From assembly GCA_005880075.1 (NCBI GenBank), contig VBJT01000014.1:1-14899 (forward strand): a stretch of 14,899 nt of DNA. Reading direction: 5' to 3'. The position numbers and the translations under genes were made by a program. The DNA is from Chloroflexota bacterium (GTDB lineage Bacteria > Chloroflexota > Dehalococcoidia > SM23-28-2 > RBG-16-64-32). This document shows positions 7,123-14,653 of the stretch, one piece after another; position 1 is the first letter of the stretch, and each line of letters opens with the position of its first letter. The notes below the pieces were generated by a model. It saw only the letters and a list, made by a program, of their open reading frames with translations, was not told the origin of the DNA and ran no database searches.

Positions 7123-7646
7123 CCGGGCCGATCCGCTGCGCGATGCTCGAGCGCGCTTATTCCCTTACGAACGGTCGTCATGAATCCATTGAGTTCTTGC
7201 TCTAGCCGCTTCAGCGTCTGCAGTGCATAAACATCCGCCTCTCGCATTTGAGACAGACTTGACTGTTGAGCGTCGTCGAGGCGGCCGCGAGCCTGCTCCT
7301 CCGCACCCCTTAACAGCTCTTGCGCGCGCGCCTGCGCATCCGCGAGGATTTCGCGGGCGCGGTCGTCGGCTGCCTTGACGACCTCGGTTTGCGCGAGCCG
7401 CTTCTCCACTTCGTCCTTCGATTCTCCAACTAACTGCGTGGCCTCCTCCTGCGCCGACCGTAGCACCTGGTCCCGACGCTCCAGCACATCGCGCGCATCG
7501 TAAACCTCGCGGGGGACCGCGACACGCATCCGATCAATTACGTCGAGCAGGCGCTGCCGGGACATGACGAGGCCACCGCCGACGGGCAAACGCCGCGCCT
7601 CCGAGGCCATCTCCTCCAGCCGGTCGATTAGATGCACGATGTCCAA
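7119..7646 (-). CDS. DivIVA/ATP-synthase-b-like coiled-coil protein of the coaD locus
   Basis: 175 residues. The N-terminus MDIVHLIDRLEEM is followed by a short turn, then from about residue 55 to 160 a long charged coiled coil (repeated RAREILADAQARAQELL-type heptads). Similar proteins next to coaD and rsmD occur in actinobacteria, including the septation factor SepIVA family of mycobacteria and an uncharacterised Streptomyces protein; the shared place and the matching MD...-start suggest kinship, inferred from memory. A role in the cell envelope or division is therefore only a suggestion. It has no cysteine zinc sites or catalytic motif. The start is TTG (7646-7644) with AAGGA 11 bases upstream. 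Its stop codon shares the bases CTAG (7119-7122) with the stop of the convergent peptidase-anchor frame. Confidence 0.8.
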   Translation of the reverse strand: MDIVHLIDRLEEMASEARRLPVGGGLVMSRQRLLDVIDRMRVAVPREVYDARDVLERRDQVLRSAQEEATQLVGESKDEVEKRLAQTEVVKAADDRAREILADAQARAQELLRGAEEQARGRLDDAQQSSLSQMREADVYALQTLKRLEQELNGFMTTVRKGISALEHRAADRPG

Positions 7647-7688
7647 TTACAGCAGCATCCTTACGGGCGGCTCAGGAGCCTTCGTACG

Positions 7689-8168
7689 CTACTTCGCAAA
7701 CTTCTTTTCCAGGGCTTTGCCAACGTGCGGCGGCACCAGTTCCCCGACGTCATAACCCAGGCTGGCTACTTCACGAATACGATGGCCGCTCACGTATAGG
7801 TGTTCAAGGCTGGCCATCATATATACCGATTCGATCTCCGGCGCCATCTTCTTGTTCATCAATGCCATGTCCAGTTCGGCTTCGAAGTCCGTTACGGCGC
7901 GGATCCCGCGCACGAGCACTTTCGCCTGCTCGCGGCGCGCGAAATCGACCACCAAGCCCGAAAACGGCCTAACATCGACGTTGCGCAAGTGCCTAACGGC
8001 ATCTCGGAACAGGTTGACTCGTTCATCGGTGCTGAACAAGCACTTGTTTTCATCCATGTCGTATACGGCGATGACAAGACGCTCGAATAGCGTCGACGTC
8101 CTCTGCGCTATGTCGATGTGTCCATTAGTCACAGGATCGAATCTGCCGGGATAGACCGCTATTAGCAA
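7689..8168 (-). CDS. coaD: phosphopantetheine adenylyltransferase
   Basis: 159 residues, the usual length. It joins ATP and 4'-phosphopantetheine to form dephospho-CoA, the next-to-last step of coenzyme A synthesis. The nucleotidyltransferase motif TNGH (14-17) is in YPGRFDPVTNGHIDI; the conserved VRGIRAVTDFEAE gives R87 and R90 for substrate binding. Near the C-terminus the usual SSSxxRE block reads SGHRIRE (127-133), an uncommon variant. The start is TTG 8168, supported by a perfect AGGAGG (complement of 8175-8180) 6 bases upstream, and by the YPG start of the domain. It follows rsmD after 10 bases and precedes the coiled-coil gene by 42. Confidence 0.97.
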   Translation of the reverse strand: MLIAVYPGRFDPVTNGHIDIAQRTSTLFERLVIAVYDMDENKCLFSTDERVNLFRDAVRHLRNVDVRPFSGLVVDFARREQAKVLVRGIRAVTDFEAELDMALMNKKMAPEIESVYMMASLEHLYVSGHRIREVASLGYDVGELVPPHVGKALEKKFAK

Positions 8169-8178
8169 GCGTTACCTC

Positions 8179-8739
8179 CTAGCGGTAGATCGATATCGCA
8201 CTGTCCCCGTGCCGGCGCGCGTTCACTAGAACCAGCCCGCCAATTTCACCCGGCGCGTCCCCCCGCGCGCTATGCTCGAGAACCAGCACGGTTTTTCCCT
8301 CCTGGGCAAGGCGCTTTTCAGCCAGCGATTCCAGTACGCCCAGCGCCGTCTCATCTTCATACGGCGGATCAGCCAGGACCAGCGCATATGGACCATGAAG
8401 CTCCTCGACTGCTCGCTTGGCGGGCAGCGAGTATACCCGCGCCTGATCTTCGAACCCCGTGAGACGCAAGTTCTCGCAGATCGTTTCGCAAGTTGCGCGG
8501 TCGCGTTCAATGAAGTCGCACCAATCGCCGCCACGACTTAGCGCCTCGATTCCCAGGGCGCCACTGCCGGCGTAGAGGTCCAGTACGCGCGACATGTCAG
8601 CCTGGAGAGAGGCCAACACGGAAAAGATAGCCCCACGCACCAAATCCGACGTAGGCCGGATAGACGAGCCTCTCAGGCGACGCGAACGTTGGGGAGCAAT
8701 CAATCGCCGCCCGCGAGCGCGGCCGGCGATCACCCGCAT
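8179..8739 (-). CDS. rsmD: 16S rRNA (guanine966-N2)-methyltransferase
   Basis: 186 residues, the normal length. It methylates the N2 of G966 in 16S rRNA, using S-adenosylmethionine. Motif I is LDLYAGSGALGIEALSRG (53-70), motif IV is DPPY (124-127), as in N2-guanine methylases, and RPTSDLVRGAIFSVL (28-42) is the family N-terminal signature. The acidic ERD (78-80) should bind the ribose of SAM. ATG 8739 follows AAGGAG (complement of 8748-8753) by 8 bases. rsmD next to coaD is a very common pairing in bacteria. Its stop codon partly overlaps the ribosome site of coaD. Confidence 0.96.
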   Translation of the reverse strand: MRVIAGRARGRRLIAPQRSRRLRGSSIRPTSDLVRGAIFSVLASLQADMSRVLDLYAGSGALGIEALSRGGDWCDFIERDRATCETICENLRLTGFEDQARVYSLPAKRAVEELHGPYALVLADPPYEDETALGVLESLAEKRLAQEGKTVLVLEHSARGDAPGEIGGLVLVNARRHGDSAISIYR

Positions 8740-8757
8740 AGGCCGCGCTCCTTGGCA

Positions 8758-10971
8758 TCACTTCGTCGTGAATCTAGTGTTGTCATCGAGATCGGTGCCC
8801 GTTTGTCCGTCCGCGGCTTGAACCGTTGCTGTTACGCTGTTCTTTACCTCTTTACCGGATTCCTGAGGAGCCGTTACCTCGTATTTGCAGGACACTGCGT
8901 CAGGACCGTCAGGATCTACGTTTCTCAAGTCTCCATGGTCCCCGTCATCAGGGTCCAATTCGACGCCTACGACGTTGGGACTACCGCCCGCCGTCTTACA
9001 GGTCGTTATGTTGCCCCAAACGCTATCCAGTAACGATGTTACGTTCACTTTCACCGGACTATCGTTGTCGAGGATGACCCAGTACGTCACTGGTGAACCC
9101 GGTGTGGCAGTCTCATTATTTCCCGCCGTTCCGTTACCATCGGCATCCACTTGAACGCCCAGTTGCACCGGCAACGTCGGTTTCGGCGCAGGGGTCGGCG
9201 TCGCCGCCGGCTGTCCCGGCGGAGGTGTTGGGCTCGCAGTCGGGGTCGGCGGCGCGAATGTGATAAGTGGTGTGGGCGAGGTCTGTGGGCCCTTCTTTAC
9301 GTCTATCAGGGTCTTGCGGCCGAAACGCTTCTCGCCATCGCTCACGACGAGAACCAGATTGTGCGGACCTTCTTTCGGGGCAGTCCAGGTCGCAGTTGTG
9401 CCGGCACCCGCGCCGAAATCCCCGCCGTCCGGGGACTGCCATACAGGCAACAGGGAGCTCTCGTTTGGGCGCCTGATCGTCAGCGTCGCCGAACGCATGA
9501 ACTCCTTTATGCCCGGCCAAAGATTCGCCACGTCGGACTGGCCGGACGCGTCTGATACCGCGAGGCCCGCAAGGCGATACGCCTGGACGATCTCCAGCTT
9601 AAAGCCGGCGCTAAATGAGTTCTCGATGATGATCCTTCTGCGCTCCGTCCCTCCGAGGTCAAAACGCACCGCCGCGGCATCATTGTCCCAGCGAAGCGGC
9701 GACGCGCCTTCCGCCTGATCCAGATTCTTGGCCACAAGCTTCACCGTTACGCCGGGTTTTATGTCATTTGGATTCGCCGGCTCGCGCACAGCGGCTTCCG
9801 CAGCCAGAACCATAGCCTGCAGGTAGCCGATCGGCCGCGTTACATCTCCGACCCCCTCGATGCTGTACGGGCTGAGCACCAACGTTACCTTGCTCGGGTC
9901 GACATCTTGAACAACCTGGCTTATGGCGCGGGGCATTGTCTCCCAGTATGAGACCGGATCAGCAATCGGCAGGATCTTGATCATGTCGGCGACCTTACCG
10001 ATCGCCTTCCAATCGTATGCCTGGCGCTGATTTGTGGGCGGAGGCAGAGTTAAACTCAGCCGTTTATCGCCCAGTCCGTCCGCGAGTGATGTGACAAAGT
10101 CGGTGAATTCTCCTTGCAGTTCGACGTCAACAGAGGAGTACTCGAGGTCAATGCCGTCCAACTTCGAGTTCGTAACGAGCTTCACGATGGCATCAACATG
10201 GGCCTTGCGACGGTTCTCGTCGGCCAAGATGCCGTTCACGATTTTCGCCGTATCTTCCCCGCTGCCCACGATTGTCGGAATCAGCAAGTACTTTCTCTCC
10301 GGTGGCACTGATGTCGGCGTCCCTTGGACTGCGCCGTCCTGCGTAGGGGAGTAATCGCGGGGGCTCACAATGGTGACCTGCGCATCACCGTGCAGACTGC
10401 CACCGGGCGGGAGTGAGCCGACGACCTGATAAGGCTCCGCCGCAACCCTGAGAACGACCAAGTTAGCGGGAATGCTATTGAATTCGCCTTCGGCCCGGCC
10501 ACTCCGCACGACCTTCACGTCGGTAAGACGTTGCCAGCGGCTCTCGACGAAAGTGTAAAAGCCGAGGCCGGCCGGATCCTCGATCTTCTCACGAAGAGGC
10601 AGAGCAAAACCTGAAATGGGCGGCACGTCTTTGTCCAAATTGAACTCGACGTAGTCACTCACCTGCTGGAGACCGGGAGGCAGGTTCGGTATCCGCGAAT
10701 TAAGCCGGCCGCTGACGCCGCCGAAATCCATTTCCGGGCCGCTTTGGCCGCTGCTCGCCCCACCACTGCCGCCCCCGCCGAGCAGAGTCGATACACCGAC
10801 GACCAGCAGAATGACAATCGCCAAGAAGGCGACTGTACCGCCGATAATGATCGGAGCTGGATCTCGCTCAGGCCTTCGTCGGAGCAGTCTGTCGAATGGC
10901 CCCTCCGGTCGAGGCAGGTCGCGTCGAAACCGCCTAGCGGGCGGCTGCTCGCGGGGCGGGGGGCGTCGCAT
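8758..10971 (-). CDS. membrane-anchored GH18-like surface protein, probably without hydrolase activity
   Basis: 737 residues. A basic, proline-rich cytoplasmic N-terminus is followed by one transmembrane helix (41-64), with the rest outside (type II membrane protein). Next comes a TIM-barrel-like region whose LDGIDLEYSSVD (271-282) matches the GH18 strand-4 signature DGxDxDxE: D272 and D275 are kept, the second-last Asp is E277, and the catalytic Glu is Ser279. So it may be a binding rather than a cutting domain. YDWKAIGKVADMIKIL continues the barrel like YaaH-type proteins. A beta region follows (about 480-555), a proline/threonine-rich linker (about 560-600), and a DUF11-like domain to the end that starts with VDADGNGTAGNNET. 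Peptidoglycan or glycan binding is a guess. ATG 10971 is directly preceded by an in-frame stop; the ribosome site is poor. It is first in the rsmD-coaD cluster (18-base gap). Confidence 0.75.
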   Translation of the reverse strand: MRRPPPREQPPARRFRRDLPRPEGPFDRLLRRRPERDPAPIIIGGTVAFLAIVILLVVGVSTLLGGGGSGGASSGQSGPEMDFGGVSGRLNSRIPNLPPGLQQVSDYVEFNLDKDVPPISGFALPLREKIEDPAGLGFYTFVESRWQRLTDVKVVRSGRAEGEFNSIPANLVVLRVAAEPYQVVGSLPPGGSLHGDAQVTIVSPRDYSPTQDGAVQGTPTSVPPERKYLLIPTIVGSGEDTAKIVNGILADENRRKAHVDAIVKLVTNSKLDGIDLEYSSVDVELQGEFTDFVTSLADGLGDKRLSLTLPPPTNQRQAYDWKAIGKVADMIKILPIADPVSYWETMPRAISQVVQDVDPSKVTLVLSPYSIEGVGDVTRPIGYLQAMVLAAEAAVREPANPNDIKPGVTVKLVAKNLDQAEGASPLRWDNDAAAVRFDLGGTERRRIIIENSFSAGFKLEIVQAYRLAGLAVSDASGQSDVANLWPGIKEFMRSATLTIRRPNESSLLPVWQSPDGGDFGAGAGTTATWTAPKEGPHNLVLVVSDGEKRFGRKTLIDVKKGPQTSPTPLITFAPPTPTASPTPPPGQPAATPTPAPKPTLPVQLGVQVDADGNGTAGNNETATPGSPVTYWVILDNDSPVKVNVTSLLDSVWGNITTCKTAGGSPNVVGVELDPDDGDHGDLRNVDPDGPDAVSCKYEVTAPQESGKEVKNSVTATVQAADGQTGTDLDDNTRFTTK

Positions 10972-11095
10972 AGGTTAAGGGTGAACCACCTTCATCGTGT
11001 GCGGCGATGCGCCGAATGACGGCGTGCGCCCGACCGGATCAGCGGTCAGTTTAACATACGTCATCTATCGGGAAACAGCGCGTCGACAACCGCTA

Positions 11096-11124
11096 TTTAC
11101 AGGCAGCGAATGGTCGAATATAAT
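11096..11124 (+). promoter_or_regulatory. sigma70-type promoter of greA
   Basis: TTTACA (11096-11101) and TATAAT (11119-11124) are separated by exactly 17 bases: 5/6 and 6/6 matches to the vegetative consensus. Transcription should start near 11131. The spacer (10972-11199) also contains small inverted repeats, CGGCG/CGCCG (11002-11014) and GACCG/CGGTC (11032-11047). No convincing promoter for the divergent minus-strand operon was found. Confidence 0.85.
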
Positions 11125-11149
11125 TCATCTAAGGAAAGTAGCACCTACG

Positions 11150-11179
11150 ACTGAGGGCGTAGCCTTCAGTCCTTTTTTT
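11150..11179 (+). terminator. intrinsic terminator in the greA leader (attenuator)
   Basis: ACTGAGGGC (11150-11158) pairs with GCCTTCAGT (11162-11170), nine pairs with one G-U, a 3-base loop, then CC and seven T (11173-11179). It lies about 20 bases after the probable transcription start and 20 before the greA ATG, so it would end transcripts of about 45-50 bases. Two alternative hairpins upstream exclude each other: GTAG/CTAC (11138-11141/11145-11148) and CTACG/CGTAG (11145-11149/11158-11162). The second would break the terminator, so it is a candidate antiterminator. Confidence 0.8.
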
Positions 11180-11199
11180 CACCAAGACCAAGGAAACTG

Positions 11200-11676
11200 A
11201 TGAGTACCATGGCAGGCAAACCGGTCCCACTCACCAAACAGGGTCTGGGCAAGCTTGAAAGGGAGCTTGACCAGCTACGCACCGTGCGCCGCGCCGAAGT
11301 CGCACAACGCATTCACGATGCCAAGGAGTTGGTCGGCGCGCAGAATACTCCGGAGTATGAGGACGCCCGCAACGAGCAGGCTTTCGTCGAAGGGCGAATC
11401 CTCACGCTCGAGAACATTATTCAAAATGCCGTCATAATCGAGGAGGCCCACGATAACCAGCGCGTGAGCCTTGGCTCCACGGTCACCATTCTTAACCATA
11501 AGGGCGAGCGCGATCATTACACTATCGTTGGCTCGGCGGAGGCGGACCCAAAGGCTGGGCGCGTCAGCAACGAATCGCCCGTCGGTATTGCCCTTCTTGG
11601 CAGGGGCGTGGGCGATGAGGCACAGGTGAACGCACCGGCCGGCGTCCTCCGCTGGACAGTCGTCGAGATTAACTAG
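11200..11676 (+). CDS. greA: transcription elongation factor GreA, tip acidic residues absent
   Basis: 158 residues, the normal length. GreA enters the secondary channel of RNA polymerase and stimulates cleavage of backtracked RNA. The N-terminal coiled coil (about 12-80) starts LTKQGLGKLERELDQL and ends with NEQAFVEGRILTLE; the C-terminal FKBP-like domain contains NESPVGIALLGRGVGDE. In the tip loop, aligned on the EY (52-53), the E. coli D41 and E44 correspond to G46 and N49 (ELVGAQNTPEY), so the residues that hold the catalytic metal are missing. This may be a lineage feature. ATG 11200 has AAGGA 5 bases before it; ATG 11209 is a less likely start. The leader terminator suggests attenuation control. 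Confidence 0.95.
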   Translation: MSTMAGKPVPLTKQGLGKLERELDQLRTVRRAEVAQRIHDAKELVGAQNTPEYEDARNEQAFVEGRILTLENIIQNAVIIEEAHDNQRVSLGSTVTILNHKGERDHYTIVGSAEADPKAGRVSNESPVGIALLGRGVGDEAQVNAPAGVLRWTVVEIN

Positions 11677-11698
11677 CGACGCGAAAGGGACGGGGACT

Positions 11699-11738
11699 AA
11701 AATCAGGCGGGGCGGCCTACGCCCCGCCTGATTTTTTT
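11699..11738 (+). terminator. strong intrinsic terminator after greA
   Basis: AAAATCAGGCGGGGC (11699-11713) is perfectly complementary to GCCCCGCCTGATTTT (11721-11735), with a 7-base loop, and the T run extends to 11738. It lies just 4 bases before the lysS ATG, so it ends greA transcripts or serves as a partial barrier between greA and lysS. Confidence 0.92.
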
Positions 11739-11742
11739 CATC

Positions 11743-13215
11743 ATGGGCGAAGATGACATCGTAGCCTTGCGCCGGGGGAAGCTAGAGAGCATCCGCTCGA
11801 ACGGCATCGACCCCTACCCGGCACGAGCCCAGCGCACCCACACCACAAAAGAGGCGGTGGAGCTCCTCGATCGCTCCCCCGATGGGCGTGACGTCATCTC
11901 GGTAGCGGGACGTGTCACGGCGATGAGGCGAATGGGGCGAGCATCATTCCTAGATCTTAGAGATGGGCACGGGCGGATCCAGGCCTACTTCAAGCAGGAA
12001 AGCGTCGGCGTTGAGTCCTACGAGCGCCTGCTGCAAACAGTCGATCTGGGTGACTTCCTTGGTGTGAAGGGCGCAGTCTTTCGAACGAAGACCGGAGAAC
12101 CCACCATCGAGGCGGAGACCTTCAACATCCTCGCCAAAGCGCTACGTCCGCCGCCCGAGAAGTGGCATGGGCTTCAGGATATCGAAGTGCGCTACCGTCA
12201 GCGCTATCTCGACCTAATGGCGAATTCCGAAGTTAGGGACACGTTTGTGGCGCGGTCGAGAATCATCCAGCAGGTCAGGCGCTTCATGGATGCACGCGGG
12301 TACCTGGAGGTGGAGACGCCGGTCCTTCAGAGCACTGCTGGCGGCGCCGCCGCCCGGCCTTTCATCACTTACCACAACGCCCTTGATCGCCAGCAGTTCC
12401 TTAGAATAGCGCTCGAACTCCATCTCAAGCGCCTCGTCATCGGCGGGTTCGACAAGGTATATGAGATAGGGCGCATTTTCCGTAACGAAGGTGTATCAAC
12501 CAAATACAATCCAGAGTTCACGATGCTTGAATCGTACGCGGCCTACGCAGACTACACAGTCCTAATCGAGTTGGTCCAAGAGATGATCTGCGAGGTAGCA
12601 GGTGAGGTGCTTAGAACTACTGTCGTAAGGGCTGGCCAGAACGAGATTGATCTCACGCCGCCGTGGAGAACGATTACTTTGCGGGATGCCATCCAGGAAC
12701 GGAGCGGAGTTGATTTCGATGCCTATGCTGACGTCGAAAGCCTTCGCCGGGCAGCTGCCGAAACGGCTGTCCCGGTCGAGCCGTCTTGGGGCCGCGGCAA
12801 GATTATCGACGAATTGTTGACGATGCACGTCGAGCCACATTTAGTGCAGCCCACCTTTTTGATCGACTATCCGGTAGAGCTCTCACCTCTGGCGAAGCGT
12901 AAGGCGGAGAGCCCGCATCTTGTGGAGCGGTTCGAACTGTTCATCGCCGGACGGGAAGTCGCGAACGCGTACAGCGAACTGAATGACCCGATCGACCAGC
13001 GCGAACGCTTGCTTGAGCAATCGCGGCTGAGAGCGGCGGGAGACGATGAGGCGGAGACCGCCGATGAGGACTTCCTAATCGCGCTGGAGCACGGGATGCC
13101 GCCCGCAGCCGGGCTTGGCATCGGCATCGATCGCCTTGTGATGGCGCTCACAGGAAGTTCCTCGATTCGAGATGTCATTCTCTTTCCCGCGTTGCGCGAA
13201 AAGGCAGACTCGTGA
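11743..13215 (+). CDS. lysS: lysyl-tRNA synthetase, class II
   Basis: 490 residues, the normal length. The N-terminal OB-fold anticodon domain (about 50-150) is followed by the class II core. Motif 2 includes FRNEG (246-250) with the following KYNPEFTMLE; motif 3 is GLGIGIDR (457-464), where the Arg holds ATP. RYRQRYLDL before the core and the insert RLLEQSRLRAAGDDEAE near the end are typical of bacterial LysRS. The start MGEDDIVALRRGKLESIRSNGIDPYP fits the family, so ATG 11743 is accepted, but no Shine-Dalgarno sequence exists: the seven T's of the terminator end 4 bases upstream. Either it is translated from greA read-through or from a leaderless transcript. Its last 4 bases overlap the HAD gene. 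Confidence 0.97.
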   Translation: MGEDDIVALRRGKLESIRSNGIDPYPARAQRTHTTKEAVELLDRSPDGRDVISVAGRVTAMRRMGRASFLDLRDGHGRIQAYFKQESVGVESYERLLQTVDLGDFLGVKGAVFRTKTGEPTIEAETFNILAKALRPPPEKWHGLQDIEVRYRQRYLDLMANSEVRDTFVARSRIIQQVRRFMDARGYLEVETPVLQSTAGGAAARPFITYHNALDRQQFLRIALELHLKRLVIGGFDKVYEIGRIFRNEGVSTKYNPEFTMLESYAAYADYTVLIELVQEMICEVAGEVLRTTVVRAGQNEIDLTPPWRTITLRDAIQERSGVDFDAYADVESLRRAAAETAVPVEPSWGRGKIIDELLTMHVEPHLVQPTFLIDYPVELSPLAKRKAESPHLVERFELFIAGREVANAYSELNDPIDQRERLLEQSRLRAAGDDEAETADEDFLIALEHGMPPAAGLGIGIDRLVMALTGSSSIRDVILFPALREKADS

Positions 13216-13874
13216 ACGGGGCTTTTCGCGCGGTCGTTTTCGACCTCGATGGGGTGATCTGGGACGGCGAGCCACTTTACCATGAGGCGTTCAATGTCGT
13301 CTTGGCACCCTACGGTCATACCGTTACTCGACTGGATTACTCGCAGATCATCGGGCTGTCGGTCGAGGCCGCCTGGGACTGGGTCCGAGAGCGCTTCTCG
13401 CTTACCGAATCTCCGGCGGTCTTCTATAAAGCCTACAACGACGCCGTGCTGGAGCTAATGAAGCAGCCCCGAGAGCCCCTGCCCGGAGTTGCCGGCCTTT
13501 TGCGAGAGCTGAAAGCGCGAGGCATCCCGGTCGGGCTGGCCTCGGCATCGCTCCGGACTTGGGTCGATACGACTCTCGCCGGCCTCGGCCTGAACGGCGC
13601 CTTCGCTACCACGGTTACCGCAAGCGAGGTCGCGCAATCGAAACCCGCGCCCGACCTCTACGTCACAGCCGCAGAGCGGCTGAGAGTGCGTCCCGGTGAG
13701 TGCCTCGCTTTCGAGGACACCTCTTCAGGCATCGCATCGGCGAAAGCCGCGGGCATGTTTGCGGTGCAGGTGCGCGCAAGCTCGACAGCGCTGCCTCCAT
13801 TGCCAGAAGCCGATATGGTGATCGACAAGTATGCCGATTTTGATTTGTCCCTACTTGAGGAGGGAGGCCGGTGA
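13212..13874 (+). CDS. HAD-superfamily hydrolase, beta-phosphoglucomutase-like (subfamily IA)
   Basis: 220 residues. All four HAD motifs are present: D11 and D13 in FDLDGV (nucleophile and acid), S111 in LASAS, K144 in SKPAPDLY, and E168-D169 in FEDTSSGI for magnesium. A C1-type helical cap lies between motifs I and II. Family members dephosphorylate small phosphate esters or move phosphate on sugars; the substrate cannot be predicted. The GTG start (13212) overlaps the lysS stop in GTGA, and its stop overlaps the next start in the same way, so it is translationally coupled on both sides. Confidence 0.9.
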   Translation: MNGAFRAVVFDLDGVIWDGEPLYHEAFNVVLAPYGHTVTRLDYSQIIGLSVEAAWDWVRERFSLTESPAVFYKAYNDAVLELMKQPREPLPGVAGLLRELKARGIPVGLASASLRTWVDTTLAGLGLNGAFATTVTASEVAQSKPAPDLYVTAAERLRVRPGECLAFEDTSSGIASAKAAGMFAVQVRASSTALPPLPEADMVIDKYADFDLSLLEEGGR

Positions 13875-14653
13875 GCACGGAGATCAAGAAGCTTCGAAAA
13901 AGTGCGGACATGTTGGCGGGCGATCAAGGATCTCAACGACGCCCACTGCCCGATGAAGTCCGGGAGGTGACCGATCGCCTGATTGCCGCGCTCGAAGATA
14001 ATCTGGCCGCGCTTCTCTGGCATGGTTCCTGGGCGCGCGGCGAACAGACAGAGGAAAGCGACCACGACCTGATCATTGTCCTCCGGCAGGTCAACGACGA
14101 CCTGATCCTCGCTATACAGGGCGTGTTCGCGGATCGATCGGGCTGGTCCACATATATCAAGTCAGAACACGAGCTGCGACAATATCCGGTCACGGGCCGG
14201 GTGCAGTTCCAGTTCGGGCTGGTGCCGCTTTATGGCGAATTCGAGGCCCCCCCGCTTTCGGCGGAGGGGCTCGCCGAGGACATCCGGCTCCTCGCAGGCA
14301 ATATTCACCACGAGTGCCGTTACCTTCTGGCCCACGGCACGAGGAAGGTTCACCTGGGGCTTCCGGCTGAGTACGTGCGGATTCGAAACGCGGGCTGGAT
14401 GTACTATCAGGCCAAGCTGGCCATCCTCGCCCTGAAGGCGCGAGAGCTATCGCTCGGCCATTCGTATCCGGAGACCCGCGCCGAGCTACGCGGCCGGCTC
14501 ACGGACGAGGATGAGCGAGCGGTCGTAGATGCGATCGATCGCTGGCCCGAGTTGCGGGCAGGCTTCGAAGGAGACGTAACCCCACTGGCGCTCAGACTCG
14601 ACTCCGTGATGCGCAATCTCGTTGCTGACCTAGATTCTCGCGAACCAGGATGA
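13871..14653 (+). CDS. pol-beta-superfamily nucleotidyltransferase with helical C-terminal domain
   Basis: 260 residues. GS (52-53) followed by SDHDL, with D64 and D66, forms the GSx(n)DxD motif that binds magnesium and NTP; the third acidic residue may lie in IKSEHE or QFGLVPL, and was not fixed. The residues after about 140 are mostly helical (NIHHECRYLLAHG, YYQAKLAILALKARELSL), like the HEPN or aminoglycoside-nucleotidyltransferase C-terminal folds. It could add a nucleotide to a small molecule or a protein; antibiotic resistance is possible but not supported. It starts GTG 13871, overlapping the HAD stop by 4, with GAGGAGGGAGG just upstream. A 4-base ATGA overlap leads to the NUDIX gene. 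Confidence 0.8.
   Translation: MSTEIKKLRKSADMLAGDQGSQRRPLPDEVREVTDRLIAALEDNLAALLWHGSWARGEQTEESDHDLIIVLRQVNDDLILAIQGVFADRSGWSTYIKSEHELRQYPVTGRVQFQFGLVPLYGEFEAPPLSAEGLAEDIRLLAGNIHHECRYLLAHGTRKVHLGLPAEYVRIRNAGWMYYQAKLAILALKARELSLGHSYPETRAELRGRLTDEDERAVVDAIDRWPELRAGFEGDVTPLALRLDSVMRNLVADLDSREPG

Noticed and set aside
9165..9290. Repetitive tract as a CRISPR or tandem repeat array
   Set aside because: It encodes the Pro/Thr-rich linker of the GH18-like protein; no constant repeat with unique spacers.
10972..11100. Promoter for the minus-strand GH18-rsmD-coaD operon
   Set aside because: Only weak 4/6 matches with poor spacing were found, so no site is called.
14027..14070. Nucleotidyltransferase as an MNT/HEPN toxin-antitoxin component
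   Set aside because: It is long, fused to its helical domain, and coupled to HAD and NUDIX genes; no separate small HEPN toxin gene with RxxxxH lies beside it.
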